This document shows, piece after piece, positions 33,481-42,223 of a stretch of DNA of 64,000 nt. The DNA is from Actinacidiphila yanglinensis. GTDB taxonomy: Bacteria; Actinomycetota; Actinomycetes; Streptomycetales; Streptomycetaceae. Under the pieces are notes generated by a model. The model searched no databases. It saw nothing but the letters and a program-made list of their open reading frames with translations, and was not told where the DNA came from. A program made the position numbers and the translations under genes. Each line of letters starts with the position of its first letter. Position 1 is the first letter of the stretch. Location of the stretch: NCBI RefSeq assembly GCF_900107965.1, contig NZ_FNVU01000002.1:372001-436000 (forward strand), read 5' to 3'.

Positions 33481-35084
33481 ACGACTTCCTGCTGACCGTG
33501 CGGGCGGAGTGGACGAAGCTGCGTACCGTACGGGGCTGGGTGCTCGCCCTCGTGGTGGCGCTCGTCGTGCCGGTGGTGATCGGGCTGACCTCCGTGAACG
33601 GCAGCCGGTCCGGGGGCTGTCCGGGCGCCGAGGTGTGCGGGCCGCCGACGGGGCCGGGCGGAGAGGCCGTCACCGACGCCTTCACCTTCGTGCACCGGTC
33701 GCTCGGCCCGCACGGCAGCCTCACCGCCCGGATCACCGGGCTGACCGGGCAGCGCCCGCGGATCCCCGGGAGTGGTGGGGGCGGCGCTCCCGTACCGCAG
33801 GCGTGGGCCAAGGCGGGCGTGATGGTGAAGGAGGACACCGAACAGGGCGCCGCCTACGCGGCGGTCATGGTGACCGGTGGCCACGGAGTGCGGATGCAGA
33901 GCGACTTCACGCACGACACGGCCGCACCGAAAGCCGGGACCTCGTCCACGGCGGCTTCCTCCGCCGGGGCTCACTCCGACGCTGCTTCCGCTGCGGCTCC
34001 GCCCACCGCCGCCGCCCCGCGCTGGCTGCGCCTGACCCGCGCGGGCAGCACACTGACCGGCGCCACCTCGCCCGACGGCACGCACTGGACGACGATCGGC
34101 ACCGCGACGCTGCCCGGGCTGCCGGCGACCGCGCAGGCCGGCCTGTTCACCACGTCACCGGAACACACGGAGGTGGACCGGCACGCCCTCGGCGAGAGCG
34201 CGACGAGCGGACCGACCCGCGCCACCGCCACGTTCGACCGCGTCACCCTGAGCGGCGCTGCGACCGCCAACAGCACCGAAAGCGGGGGGCTTTGGCGGAC
34301 CACGGTGATCGGGGCCGACCCGGTCACCGCTGCCTTCTCCGCCTCCTCCCAGCGCTCCACCCCGGCCGGGGAGAGCTTCACCGTCAGCGGCTCCGGCGAC
34401 ATCGCACCCGCCGTCGGCGGCCGGGCATTCGGCGCGCGCAGCGTGGAGGACGGGCTGGTCGGCACCTTCGCCGGGCTGCTGGTGCTGGTGGTGGTCGGCT
34501 CGTCGTTCGTCACCGCCGAGTACCGGCGCGGCCTGATCCGCGGCACCCTGGCCGCGCAGCCGCGCCGCGGCCGGTTGCTCGCCGCCAAGGCGCTGGTGGT
34601 CGCCGCGGCCGCGTTCGCCGTCGGCCTCGTGGCGGCCGCGCTGTCCCTCAAACTCACCGCGAGCCGGCTGCACGCCAAGGGCGTCTACGTTCTCCCGGCC
34701 GCGACCGGGGCCGAGGTACGCGTGGTGGTCGGCACCGCCCTGCTCCTCGCGCTCGCCGCGGTGCTCGCCCTGGGCGCCGGGATCCTGCTGCGCCGCGGGG
34801 CGGGCGCGGTCACCGCGGTGGCGGCCGCGGTCGTGCTGCCGTACATCCTCGCGATCTCGGGCGCCCTCCCGGTCGCCGGCGCGGACTGGGTGCTGCGGGT
34901 GACCCCGGCGGCGGCGTTCGCCGTCCAGCAGACGACCGTCCGCTACTCCCAGGTGGCCGGGGTCTACGCGCCGTCCGACGGGTACTTCCCGCTGGCCCCG
35001 TGGGCGGGCATGGCCGTGCTGTGCGGCTGGACCGTGCTGGTGGTCGGTGCCGCGTACGCGGTCCTGCGGCGGAGGGACGCGTGA
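33477..35084 (+). CDS. ABC-2 permease with a large inserted beta-sandwich domain
   Basis: 535 aa from ATG 33477 overlapping the ATPase stop. The first membrane helix (about 16-36) is followed by a roughly 280-residue extracellular insertion before the remaining helices (from about 325). Within it, 'WAKAGVMVKEDTEQGAAYAAV', a Ser/Ala/Thr spacer, 'RWLRLTRAGSTLTGATSPDG' and 'LPATAQAGLFTTSPE' read like a DUF1349/laminin-G-like concanavalin fold. The C-terminal part has five or so helices, with 'FVTAEYRRGLIRGTLAAQP' as the usual ABC-2 cytoplasmic motif. An ABC-2 permease normally has about 250-300 residues, so the insertion doubles its size and may bind a glycan or the exported ligand. Confidence 0.88.
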   Translation: MNDFLLTVRAEWTKLRTVRGWVLALVVALVVPVVIGLTSVNGSRSGGCPGAEVCGPPTGPGGEAVTDAFTFVHRSLGPHGSLTARITGLTGQRPRIPGSGGGGAPVPQAWAKAGVMVKEDTEQGAAYAAVMVTGGHGVRMQSDFTHDTAAPKAGTSSTAASSAGAHSDAASAAAPPTAAAPRWLRLTRAGSTLTGATSPDGTHWTTIGTATLPGLPATAQAGLFTTSPEHTEVDRHALGESATSGPTRATATFDRVTLSGAATANSTESGGLWRTTVIGADPVTAAFSASSQRSTPAGESFTVSGSGDIAPAVGGRAFGARSVEDGLVGTFAGLLVLVVVGSSFVTAEYRRGLIRGTLAAQPRRGRLLAAKALVVAAAAFAVGLVAAALSLKLTASRLHAKGVYVLPAATGAEVRVVVGTALLLALAAVLALGAGILLRRGAGAVTAVAAAVVLPYILAISGALPVAGADWVLRVTPAAAFAVQQTTVRYSQVAGVYAPSDGYFPLAPWAGMAVLCGWTVLVVGAAYAVLRRRDA

Positions 35085-36010
35085 GGAGAGTGGATGCATA
35101 TATGGGTGGAAATGGGCAGGAAGGTCCGGGTATTCGGATGGATGGCGGTGTCCGCGCCGGGGGTTCCGAGCGGCCGGCTGAGGGCCGCACCCCGCCACGT
35201 ACGCCGACACCTGCGCAGACGCCGGCAACCCCACGGACCCCGTACGCCGAGCCGCTGCGCGACGCGGTGCGGGCGGAGTGGACGAAGCTGTGGACGCTGC
35301 CGGGCACCTGGCCGCTGCTCGGTGCGCTCGTCGTGCTGACCGTCGCGCTCGGCGCCGGGGCGGCGGCGTCCGTGTCGTACCACCCGGGCACGGACGCGGC
35401 GAAGGTCTGCCTGACCGGGGTGCAGCTCGGCCAGATCGTGGCGGCGGTGCTCGGCGGGGCGGTGATCGCGGGGGAGCACGCCACGGGCATGGTGCGCTGC
35501 ACCTTCGCCGCGATGCCGCGCCGGGGCACCGTCCTGGCCGCGAAGGCGGTGGTGCTGACCGCGGCGGTGCTGCCCGCGGCGGCCGTCGCGGTCGGCGGCG
35601 GGCTGCTGTCCGGCCGGCTGCTGTTGCCGGCGGCCGCCCGCCCCGCGCTGTCCCCGACCGACGGTTCCGTGCTGCGCGCGGCGGCCGGCTCCGTCCTCTA
35701 CCTCGTGCTCATCGCGCTGCTCGCGCTGGGCACGGCCGCGGTCGTACGCGACGCGGGCGCGGCGACGGGTACCGTCCTCGCGCTGCTCTTCCTGTTCCCG
35801 ATCACGTCCGCGCTCGTGGACAACCCGCACTGGCAGCGCCACCTCCAGCAGCTGGGCCCGGCCACGGCGGGGCTCGCGGTGCAGACCACGGCGCCGATGG
35901 CGCTGCGTACCCAGCCGATCGGGCCCTGGGCCGGGCTCGGCGTGCTGGCCTGCTGGGCGGGGGCGGCGCTGCTCGGCGCGGTGGCGGTGCTGCGCGCGCG
36001 GGACGTGTGA
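35081..36010 (+). CDS. Second ABC-2 permease of the exporter
   Basis: 309 aa from GTG 35081 (GGAGGG 4 nt upstream, GTGA overlap); in-frame GTG 35090 or ATG 35102 are alternatives. A disordered Pro/Thr/Gly lead of about 55 residues is followed by 'LRDAVRAEWTKLWTLPGTW' and six membrane helices. The motif 'AGEHATGMVRCTFAAMPRRG' matches the same position in the first permease, which suggests a heterodimeric exporter of ATPase plus two permeases. Confidence 0.9.
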   Translation: MRRVDAYMGGNGQEGPGIRMDGGVRAGGSERPAEGRTPPRTPTPAQTPATPRTPYAEPLRDAVRAEWTKLWTLPGTWPLLGALVVLTVALGAGAAASVSYHPGTDAAKVCLTGVQLGQIVAAVLGGAVIAGEHATGMVRCTFAAMPRRGTVLAAKAVVLTAAVLPAAAVAVGGGLLSGRLLLPAAARPALSPTDGSVLRAAAGSVLYLVLIALLALGTAAVVRDAGAATGTVLALLFLFPITSALVDNPHWQRHLQQLGPATAGLAVQTTAPMALRTQPIGPWAGLGVLACWAGAALLGAVAVLRARDV

Positions 36011-36076
36011 CGCCGGGAGCGCCGAGGGGAGCGCCGGGAGGCGGCGCCGTGAGGGGGCCGTCGAGGGTCCGGAGAG

Positions 36077-36107
36077 GGGGTGGCCGTCGACCGTTGGCGG
36101 CCACCCC
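36077..36107 (+). terminator. Hairpin after the ABC exporter operon
   Basis: GGGGTGGCCG (36077-36086) pairs with CGGCCACCCC (36098-36107) over an 11-nt loop, 67 bp past the last permease stop. The rest of the 299-bp gap up to 36309 should hold the promoter of the osmoprotectant operon; no gene is seen. Confidence 0.6.
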
Positions 36108-36309
36108 TCGTCACCGAGGGTGAGAACCGTCACGGCGCCCGGGTGCCCGGCATGGCATGGTGCGGTCGTGACGGGGCAAGAGACCAGCCGCCTTGGCCAA
36201 TTCCAAACTGCTGTAACACTCGCGGTCTAGACTCAGCCCGCGACGGCTTGTGCGTTCGTGCCCGGGAGCAGGCCGCACCGATGCCCAATCCCGGAGGGGA
36301 CACGGACTT

Positions 36310-37479
36310 TTGATACAGATCGAGTCGATAACGAAGCGTTACGCCGACGGCACTGTCGCTGTCGACGACCTGTCGCTGGAGATACCGGACAGTTCGATCA
36401 CCGTGCTGGTCGGGCCCTCCGGTTGCGGCAAGACCACCACGCTGCGCATGATCAACCGCATGGTGGAGCCCAGTTCGGGCCGCATCCTGCTGGACGGGCA
36501 GGACATCCACCAGCAGCCGGTGAACGCGCTGCGCCGGTCGATGGGGTACGTCATCCAGAACGCCGGGCTCTTCCCGCACCGCACCATCCTCGCCAACATC
36601 GCGACGGTGCCGCGCATGCTCGGCTGGGACAAGGTACGTGCCCGCAAGCGCGCGTCGGAGCTGATGGAGCGGGTCGGGCTCGACTCCTCGCTCGCGAAGC
36701 GCTACCCGTACCAGCTCTCCGGCGGCCAGCAGCAACGCGTCGGGGTGGCCCGGGCGCTGGCCGCGGACCCGCCGGTGCTGCTGATGGACGAGCCCTTCTC
36801 CGCGGTCGACCCGATCGTCCGCAAGGTGCTACAGGGCGAACTCCTGCGCATCCAGGAGGAGTTGGGCAAGACCATCGTGTTCGTCACGCACGACATCGAC
36901 GAGGCGATCCGGCTCGGCGACACCATCGCCGTGCTGCGGACCGGCGGGAAGCTCGCCCAGTTCGCGGCCCCCGACGACCTGCTCTCCCACCCCGCCGACG
37001 CCTTCGTGGAGGACTTCCTCGGCGCCGGTCGCGGCGTGCGGCGGCTGTCCTTCTTCACCTCCGCGGGGCTGGAGCTGACCACCGCCCCGATCGTCGCCGC
37101 GGACGCCACCGATGCGCAGGTGGCCGAGCGTGCCGCGGCCGACGCCCCGTACCTGCTGGTCACCGACACCGACGGCAAGCCGCTGGGTTGGGCCGAGCCG
37201 AAGAGCCTGACCGGCGGTGCGAGCAGCGTGCCGGCCGCGGAACTGATCTCGTACGGCCGTCCCTTCGAGTCCGGCCGCGACTCGCTGCGCGACGCGCTGG
37301 ACTGCGCGGTCCTGTCACCCACCGGGTGGGCGGTGGCCGTGGACGACACCGGCCGGGTGGTCGGGGTGGCCTCCCAGCTCACCATCGGCGACGCCATCCG
37401 CCGCGCGCACGCCGAGAAGGGCGCGGAGGCGTCCGACCGCGCGAGCGCGGCCGCCGCCGGCCTGAAGGTGGCCCCGTGA
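36310..37479 (+). CDS. Osmoprotectant (glycine betaine-type) ABC transporter ATPase
   Basis: 389 aa from TTG 36310, with GGAGGGG 9 nt upstream. Walker A is 'VGPSGCGKTTTLRMI', signature 'YQLSGGQQQRVGVARALAA', Walker B 'VLLMDEPFSAVDP' and switch 'VFVTHDIDEAI'. The C-terminal 130 residues contain a CBS-like pair ('APYLLVTDTDGKPLGWAEP', 'GWAVAVDDTGRVVGVASQL') as in OpuCA/ProV, where it senses ionic strength or c-di-AMP. It opens a three-gene operon with two permeases. The matching binding protein is not in the operon. Confidence 0.93.
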   Translation: MIQIESITKRYADGTVAVDDLSLEIPDSSITVLVGPSGCGKTTTLRMINRMVEPSSGRILLDGQDIHQQPVNALRRSMGYVIQNAGLFPHRTILANIATVPRMLGWDKVRARKRASELMERVGLDSSLAKRYPYQLSGGQQQRVGVARALAADPPVLLMDEPFSAVDPIVRKVLQGELLRIQEELGKTIVFVTHDIDEAIRLGDTIAVLRTGGKLAQFAAPDDLLSHPADAFVEDFLGAGRGVRRLSFFTSAGLELTTAPIVAADATDAQVAERAAADAPYLLVTDTDGKPLGWAEPKSLTGGASSVPAAELISYGRPFESGRDSLRDALDCAVLSPTGWAVAVDDTGRVVGVASQLTIGDAIRRAHAEKGAEASDRASAAAAGLKVAP

Positions 37480-38243
37480 GCAGCGGCGGCAACGGCTACT
37501 TCGACCTGCCCAGCGACCTCCAGCACTCCTACGCGGGCCTGATCGAGGTCCACCTGACGGAGTCGCTGATCCCGGTCGGCATCGGCCTGGCCGTGTCGCT
37601 CCCGCTGGCCGCGCTGTGCGTGCGGTTCCGCTGGCTCTACCCGCCGCTGCTGTGGGTCAGCACGATCCTGTACGCGATCCCCTCCATCGCGTTCTTCGTC
37701 TTCCTGATCGACTACACCGGCGCCAGCCAGACGACCGTCATCATCCCGCTGACCGTCTACACCTTCGTGATCCTGCTGCCCGCGATCGTCGACGGCGTCA
37801 GATCGGTGCCGCCCGAGACGCTGGCGGCGTCCGAGGCGATGGGGTTCAACTCCTTCCAGCGGTTCTATCTGGTCCAACTCCCCAACGCGGTGCCAGCGAT
37901 CTTCGCCGGGCTGCGGGTGGCGACCGTCTCCAGCATCAGCCTGGTCAGCATCGGCTCGATCATCGGCAACCAGGGCGGCCTCGGCAACCTGCTCGGCGAC
38001 GCGCTCGCCTACCACCGCTACAACCTCGCGGTGACCTCCGTGGTGTCCATCGCCGTGCTCGGCATCGCGCTGGACGTGCTGCTGATCGGGCTGCGCACCC
38101 TGCTCACCCCGTGGATGCCGCGCGGCCGTGGCGCCGCCCGCAAGGCCGCCATCGCCGCGGCCGTGGAACCCACCGACTCCGCCGCGCCCGGCGGACCCGG
38201 CTCCGGCGCCAAGCCGGCCGAACTGGAGGGCGCGGGCCGATGA
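37476..38243 (+). CDS. Osmoprotectant ABC transporter permease 1
   Basis: 255 aa from GTG 37476 (GTGA overlap). Five or six membrane helices are seen with an OpuCB/ProW-like core: 'LYAIPSIAFFVFLIDYTG', 'VRSVPPETLAASEAMGFNS' and 'VQLPNAVPAIFAGLRVA', the last being the EAA-type loop that docks on the ATPase. The C-terminal 40 residues are Ala/Pro/Gly-rich and disordered. It imports compatible solutes such as betaine together with its neighbours. Confidence 0.93.
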   Translation: MSSGGNGYFDLPSDLQHSYAGLIEVHLTESLIPVGIGLAVSLPLAALCVRFRWLYPPLLWVSTILYAIPSIAFFVFLIDYTGASQTTVIIPLTVYTFVILLPAIVDGVRSVPPETLAASEAMGFNSFQRFYLVQLPNAVPAIFAGLRVATVSSISLVSIGSIIGNQGGLGNLLGDALAYHRYNLAVTSVVSIAVLGIALDVLLIGLRTLLTPWMPRGRGAARKAAIAAAVEPTDSAAPGGPGSGAKPAELEGAGR

Positions 38244-38911
38244 ACCTCTTCCACTACATCAGCGACTTCCTCACCGACAGCTCCCACTGGCACGGCTACG
38301 ACGGTATTCCGCACCGTCTGGACCAGCACCTCGGCTACAGCTTCGAGGCGCTCGCCATCGCCGCCGCCATCGCGCTGCCCATCGGCCTCGTCTCCGGCCA
38401 CACCGGGCGTGGTGGCAACGCCCTGGCGGTCGTGGCCACCGCCGGCCGCGCGCTGCCCAGTTACGGCCTGCTGGTGCTGATGTTCTTCTGGATCGGCAGG
38501 ATCGGCCTCCTCCCGGTGATGATCCCGCTGGTGGCCCTCGCGGTCCCGCCGATCCTGGTCACCTCCTACGAGGCGATGCGCACGGTGGACCCGGCCCCGG
38601 TGGACGCCGCCCGCGGTATGGGCATGGGCCCGGCCGCGGTCCTCTTCCAGGTCGAACTGCCTGTCGCGCTGCCGCTCATCCTCAGCGGGATGCGCTCGGC
38701 GGCGATCCAGGTGGTCTCCACGGCCGCGATCGCCGCGACGGTCAGCCTCGGCGGCCTGGGCCGCTACATCGTCGACGGCTACTACCAGCGCAACTACGAG
38801 ACGGTCGCGGGCGGCGGCGCCCTCATCGCCCTGCTCGCCCTGGCGATGGTGGGCGTCTTCTGGATCCTCGAGCGCGTCGTCGTCTCCCCGGGAGTCCGCC
38901 GCAGCAACTGA
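38240..38911 (+). CDS. Osmoprotectant ABC transporter permease 2
   Basis: 223 aa from ATG 38240 (ATGA overlap). The helices and the loop 'DAARGMGMGPAAVLFQVEL' match OpuCD/ProW permeases. The two permeases probably form a heterodimer. The operon ends here with no binding-protein gene; a lipoprotein of the right family is at 49923. Confidence 0.93.
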   Translation: MNLFHYISDFLTDSSHWHGYDGIPHRLDQHLGYSFEALAIAAAIALPIGLVSGHTGRGGNALAVVATAGRALPSYGLLVLMFFWIGRIGLLPVMIPLVALAVPPILVTSYEAMRTVDPAPVDAARGMGMGPAAVLFQVELPVALPLILSGMRSAAIQVVSTAAIAATVSLGGLGRYIVDGYYQRNYETVAGGGALIALLALAMVGVFWILERVVVSPGVRRSN

Positions 38912-39053
38912 CCCACGGCTCCCCGCCCACGGAGAAGCCGAGCCTCGCGTAGGGGCGGGCGCCCCCGTTGGCCCCGGCCCGGGCGCGCCCGCCGCGGAGT
39001 TTGCGGGGCGGGCGTGCGGTGGCTGCCGGCGGAACAGTAGGAGAGATGGGGTA

Positions 39054-39718
39054 CTGATCGTCGCCAACGACCGCACCGGGCCTTGGACCGTCGCTGATGT
39101 CGTGGCCCGGCCCGAAGACCGCACCGTTCGCCACGAGTTGCTGGGCGAGTCCCTGGTGATGTCCCCCTCCTCCGGCGTTCGCCATCAGTGGGCCTCGTTC
39201 CGCCTCCACGTCGCCCTGGACGCGGCTGCCCGGGCTGTCGGCGCGCCCGTGGAGATCCTCGAGGGCGTCACGTCGCCCTGCCGTCAGGGCCGGTCGTTTC
39301 CGATGTGGTCGTCGTCGACGCAGGCGCGACCGCCGAGGACCCGGTCACCGTCGACATCGAGGCGGTCCAGCTCGTGGTCGAGCTCGTCTCCCCGGGCAAC
39401 AGCACCATGGACCGCAAGGTCAAGCCGATGCTGTACGCCGAGGCCGCCATCCCGCGCTTCTGGCGGCTCGAGTTCGACCCGGCCCCGATGCTCGCTGTCT
39501 ATGAACTGCAGAGCGGCCGGTACGTGGAGCAGGTCACCGCGCTCGCCGGCGCGACCACTCATCTGGATGACCCGTTCCCGATTGCCATCGATCCCGCTGG
39601 ACTCTCCCGGGCAGTAGATGCCGTCCGCGTGGCTCCGCTGACGGCATCGGAGGCGCCGAGGGCATGTGGCTCGGCGGCTGACGAGCGGTGTGCGGTGGAC
39701 GTCCGGCCGGGAACGTGA
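39054..39718 (+). pseudogene. Uma2-family (DUF820) putative endonuclease, frameshifted
   Basis: The N-terminal half reads in one frame (from about 39054: 'ANDRTGPWTVADVV', 'RHELLGESLVMSPSSGVRH', 'VGAPVEILEGV'). The C-terminal half continues in another frame from about 39273 ('VALPSGPVVSDVVVVDAG', 'VVELVSPGNSTMDRKVKP', 'YAEAAIPRFWRLEFDP'). Restoring one base near 39271-39273 (GTCACGTCGCC) would join them. The conserved N-terminus begins at a CTG (39054) behind AGGAGAG, so the start codon may also be lost. Uma2 proteins have a PD-(D/E)XK-like nuclease fold, occur in many copies in actinomycetes and have unknown function. Confidence 0.8.
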
Positions 39719-39766
39719 CCTGAATCACTCTCGGGCGAGGGAACGCCGGGGGGCGGGCGGACAGGG

Positions 39767-40405
39767 GTGGGTGTGGAACTCTCCTTGCGGGCTCGGCTGC
39801 GCTCCGGTGATCCGGAGGCCTTCGGGCGGATCTTCGACGACCATGCGCGGGCGGTGCACCGGTACGCGGCCCGGGCCACCGGGAACTGGACGACGGCCGA
39901 GGACGTCGTCTCGCTGACGTACCTGGAGGCGTGGCGGCTGCGGGAGACGGTGCGGTCCGACGGCGGGGACCTGCTGCCCTGGCTGCTGGGCATCGCCACC
40001 AACGTGCTGCGCAACACCACCCGGGCCGCCCGCCGGCACCAGGCCGCGCTCAGCCGCGTTCCGCCCCGCCCGGCGCAGCCGGACTTCGCCGACGAGGTGG
40101 TGGGCCGGATGGACGACGCCGAGCGACTCGCCGCCGCCCAGCGGGCGTTGCGGCGGCTGCGGCGCGGCGAGCGCGAGGTGTTCTCGCTGTGCGTGTGGGC
40201 CGGGCTCGACTACGCCGCCGCGGCCGACGCGCTGGGCGTGCCGGTCGGTACCGTCCGCTCCCGCCTCTCGCGGGCCCGTCGCCGGCTGCGCGAACTGGCG
40301 GACGAGGAACTCGCCTCGGGCGGGACGGAACCGGCCTCCCCTTCCGGACAGCAACGAGGTGGCCGCACGATCGCGGCCCGGTCGATCCAGGAGCAGACCC
40401 GATGA
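39767..40405 (+). CDS. ECF RNA polymerase sigma factor
   Basis: 212 aa from GTG 39767. Region 2 has 'DPEAFGRIFDDHARAVHRYAARATG' with 'AEDVVSLTYLEAWR'. Region 4 is 'ALRRLRRGEREVFSLCVWAGLDYAAAADALGVPVGTVRSRLSRARRRLRE' in type, with recognition helix VGTVRSRLSRAR. Its stop overlaps the next gene's ATG, a membrane protein that could act as its anti-sigma factor or target. No separate zinc-type anti-sigma gene is present. Confidence 0.93.
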   Translation: MGVELSLRARLRSGDPEAFGRIFDDHARAVHRYAARATGNWTTAEDVVSLTYLEAWRLRETVRSDGGDLLPWLLGIATNVLRNTTRAARRHQAALSRVPPRPAQPDFADEVVGRMDDAERLAAAQRALRRLRRGEREVFSLCVWAGLDYAAAADALGVPVGTVRSRLSRARRRLRELADEELASGGTEPASPSGQQRGGRTIAARSIQEQTR

Positions 40406-41568
40406 ACGCCCAGAGCCCTCAGGACGACGCTCTCGACGCGGCAGCCCGCGAGGCGACCCGCGAACGCGCCGAGGCGGCCCGGCTGTTGCCGGACCCGGCG
40501 GTCCCGGATCTCCCTGACGACCGCCTCAGCGTCCTCAAGGAGCACCTGATGAGCGAGTTCCACGCCGACGAGAAAGCGGCGGCCACCCCTCCCGCCGCCG
40601 CCCCTCCCGCCACGGGCCCCGCGCGGTGGCGCCGGAAGCGGCGCTGGGTCGCGGTCGTCGCCCCGCTCGCCGCGGCCGCCGCGGTGGCCGCGGTCCTCAC
40701 CGCCGGCCCCGGTCACCAGGACCGGACCGCGGATGCCGCGCGTCCGGCCCCCTCCGCGGCGGCGACGCTGCTGGAGAACGCCGCCGCGGTGGTCTCCCGT
40801 GCCCCGTCCGTTCCGGTCGGCCACGACCAGTACGTGTATGTCCGCAGCGTGTTCACCGGACGGGACAACCCGCTCCAGGCCCAGTGGACCGACAAGCAGG
40901 GCCGCACCCACCGGCAGTACGCCAAGAAACCGGAGAAGCTGGCGAGGCCGGAGAGCATGCAGCAATGGATCGCCTGGTCGCACGACCAGGCCGTCGGGGT
41001 GGCATACGGCGACAAAGCCCCCGAGATCTACCACCTCCCGGCCGCCGGGCAGGGCGCCATCTCCGGTGGGCCCTCGGGCTTGTCGAGCCCGTTGGCGGAT
41101 CTGGCCGCCCTTCCCGCCGACCCCGCCGAGGCGATGCGGACCATCGGGGCGCAGGTGAACCATCAGCTGGCCGACGATGAGAACACCCTGGGGGGCAAGC
41201 GTCCCCTTCCCTTCGCCCCGCAGCTGGTCTTCGCCTACCTCGGCGGCATGCTCGCGGAGTCCGTGGATCCGCAGACCACGGCATTCCTGTACCGGGTCGC
41301 CGCCGAGATCCCCCACACCACGGTGGTCCCCGACGCGGTGGACGCCGCAGGCCGGCACGGCGTGGCGATCACCATCGACGGCGGGGGCCGGGACCGCGAG
41401 GAGTGGATCTTCGACAGGACCACCTACGCCTACCTCGGCTACCGCGATGTCACGGTGGACGACACGGTGGACGGGAAGGCCGGCAGCGTGCTCCAGGCCA
41501 CCGCGGTGCTCCAGCGCGCCGTCGTGGACCGCATCGGCGACACGTCGGCGGCCACGACCACCGGCTGA
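40402..41568 (+). CDS. CU044_5270-family membrane protein, coupled to the sigma factor
   Basis: 388 aa from ATG 40402 (ATGA overlap). The cytoplasmic N-terminus (1-75) is charged and ends in 'RWRRKRRW' before a single membrane helix (about 78-97). The large external part has 'GHDQYVYVRSVFTG', 'QQWIAWSHDQ' and 'EEWIFDRTTYAYLGYRDV'. This is the CU044_5270 family, regularly found directly after ECF sigma genes in Streptomyces. The topology suggests a transmembrane regulator, possibly an anti-sigma factor, but that is inference. Confidence 0.9.
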   Translation: MNAQSPQDDALDAAAREATRERAEAARLLPDPAVPDLPDDRLSVLKEHLMSEFHADEKAAATPPAAAPPATGPARWRRKRRWVAVVAPLAAAAAVAAVLTAGPGHQDRTADAARPAPSAAATLLENAAAVVSRAPSVPVGHDQYVYVRSVFTGRDNPLQAQWTDKQGRTHRQYAKKPEKLARPESMQQWIAWSHDQAVGVAYGDKAPEIYHLPAAGQGAISGGPSGLSSPLADLAALPADPAEAMRTIGAQVNHQLADDENTLGGKRPLPFAPQLVFAYLGGMLAESVDPQTTAFLYRVAAEIPHTTVVPDAVDAAGRHGVAITIDGGGRDREEWIFDRTTYAYLGYRDVTVDDTVDGKAGSVLQATAVLQRAVVDRIGDTSAATTTG

Positions 41569-41588
41569 GCCCTGCCGCCCCGCAAACG

Positions 41589-41632
41589 CCGAGGGCGGCC
41601 GAGAGGCCCCGTACGCCTTCGTCCGCCCTCGG
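41589..41632. terminator. Hairpin between convergent genes
   Basis: CCGAGGGCGG (41589-41598) pairs with CCGCCCTCGG (41623-41632) over a 24-nt loop, between the genes ending at 41568 (+) and 41653 (-). Confidence 0.6.
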
Positions 41633-41652
41633 TACCGCCCCCGCGGGGGAAC

Positions 41653-42159
41653 TCAGTCCCCGACCGTGCCGTCGGCCATCTCCCGCAGGATGTCGATGTG
41701 GCCGTTGTGCCGCGAGGTCTCCTCGATCAGATGCATCAGCACCCAGCCGAGCGTGACGTGCGTGCCGTCCTTGACCGGGCGCTTCGCGAGGGTCGACAGG
41801 TCGGTGTCGGCGACCAGTTCGCGGTAGCGCGCGCTCTGCTCCTCGTACCCCGACACCAGCTCCGCCAGCGGCGTGTCCGCGCCGACCCGCATCTCCCGGT
41901 CGGGGTCCTCGTCGGTCCACGGGGCCTCGGTGTCCTCCTCGCCGAGGAAGATCACCTGGATCCACCAGTACTCGACCCACCGCAGGTGGCTGAGCAGCCC
42001 GCCCAGCGTCATCAGCGGCGACCCGGGCAGCGGCGCCCGGGCCGTGTCCTCCGCGGACAGACCCGCGCACTTGGCCACCGCGGTGGCCCGCGCGTAGTCG
42101 AGGAAGGTGGTCAGCATGCTGCGTTCGTCCCAGGCGGGAGGCATGTCGGTGCGTGGCAT
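41653..42159 (-). CDS. DinB-superfamily (DUF664) protein
   Basis: 168 aa from ATG 42159. The four-helix DinB fold has metal-ligand histidines at the expected places: 'GGLLSHLRWVEYWWIQ' and the C-terminal 'LMHLIEETSRHNGHIDILRE'. DUF664 members are thought to be metal-dependent, thiol-using enzymes; in actinomycetes the thiol would be mycothiol. It follows the methyltransferase gene after 64 bp on the same strand. Confidence 0.92.
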   Translation of the reverse strand: MPRTDMPPAWDERSMLTTFLDYARATAVAKCAGLSAEDTARAPLPGSPLMTLGGLLSHLRWVEYWWIQVIFLGEEDTEAPWTDEDPDREMRVGADTPLAELVSGYEEQSARYRELVADTDLSTLAKRPVKDGTHVTLGWVLMHLIEETSRHNGHIDILREMADGTVGD

Positions 42160-42223
42160 GCGCCGATCATGCCATCCAGGCGCGCTCCGGGCGGAACGGA
42201 TAAACCTGGCCGCGCCCCCGGGA

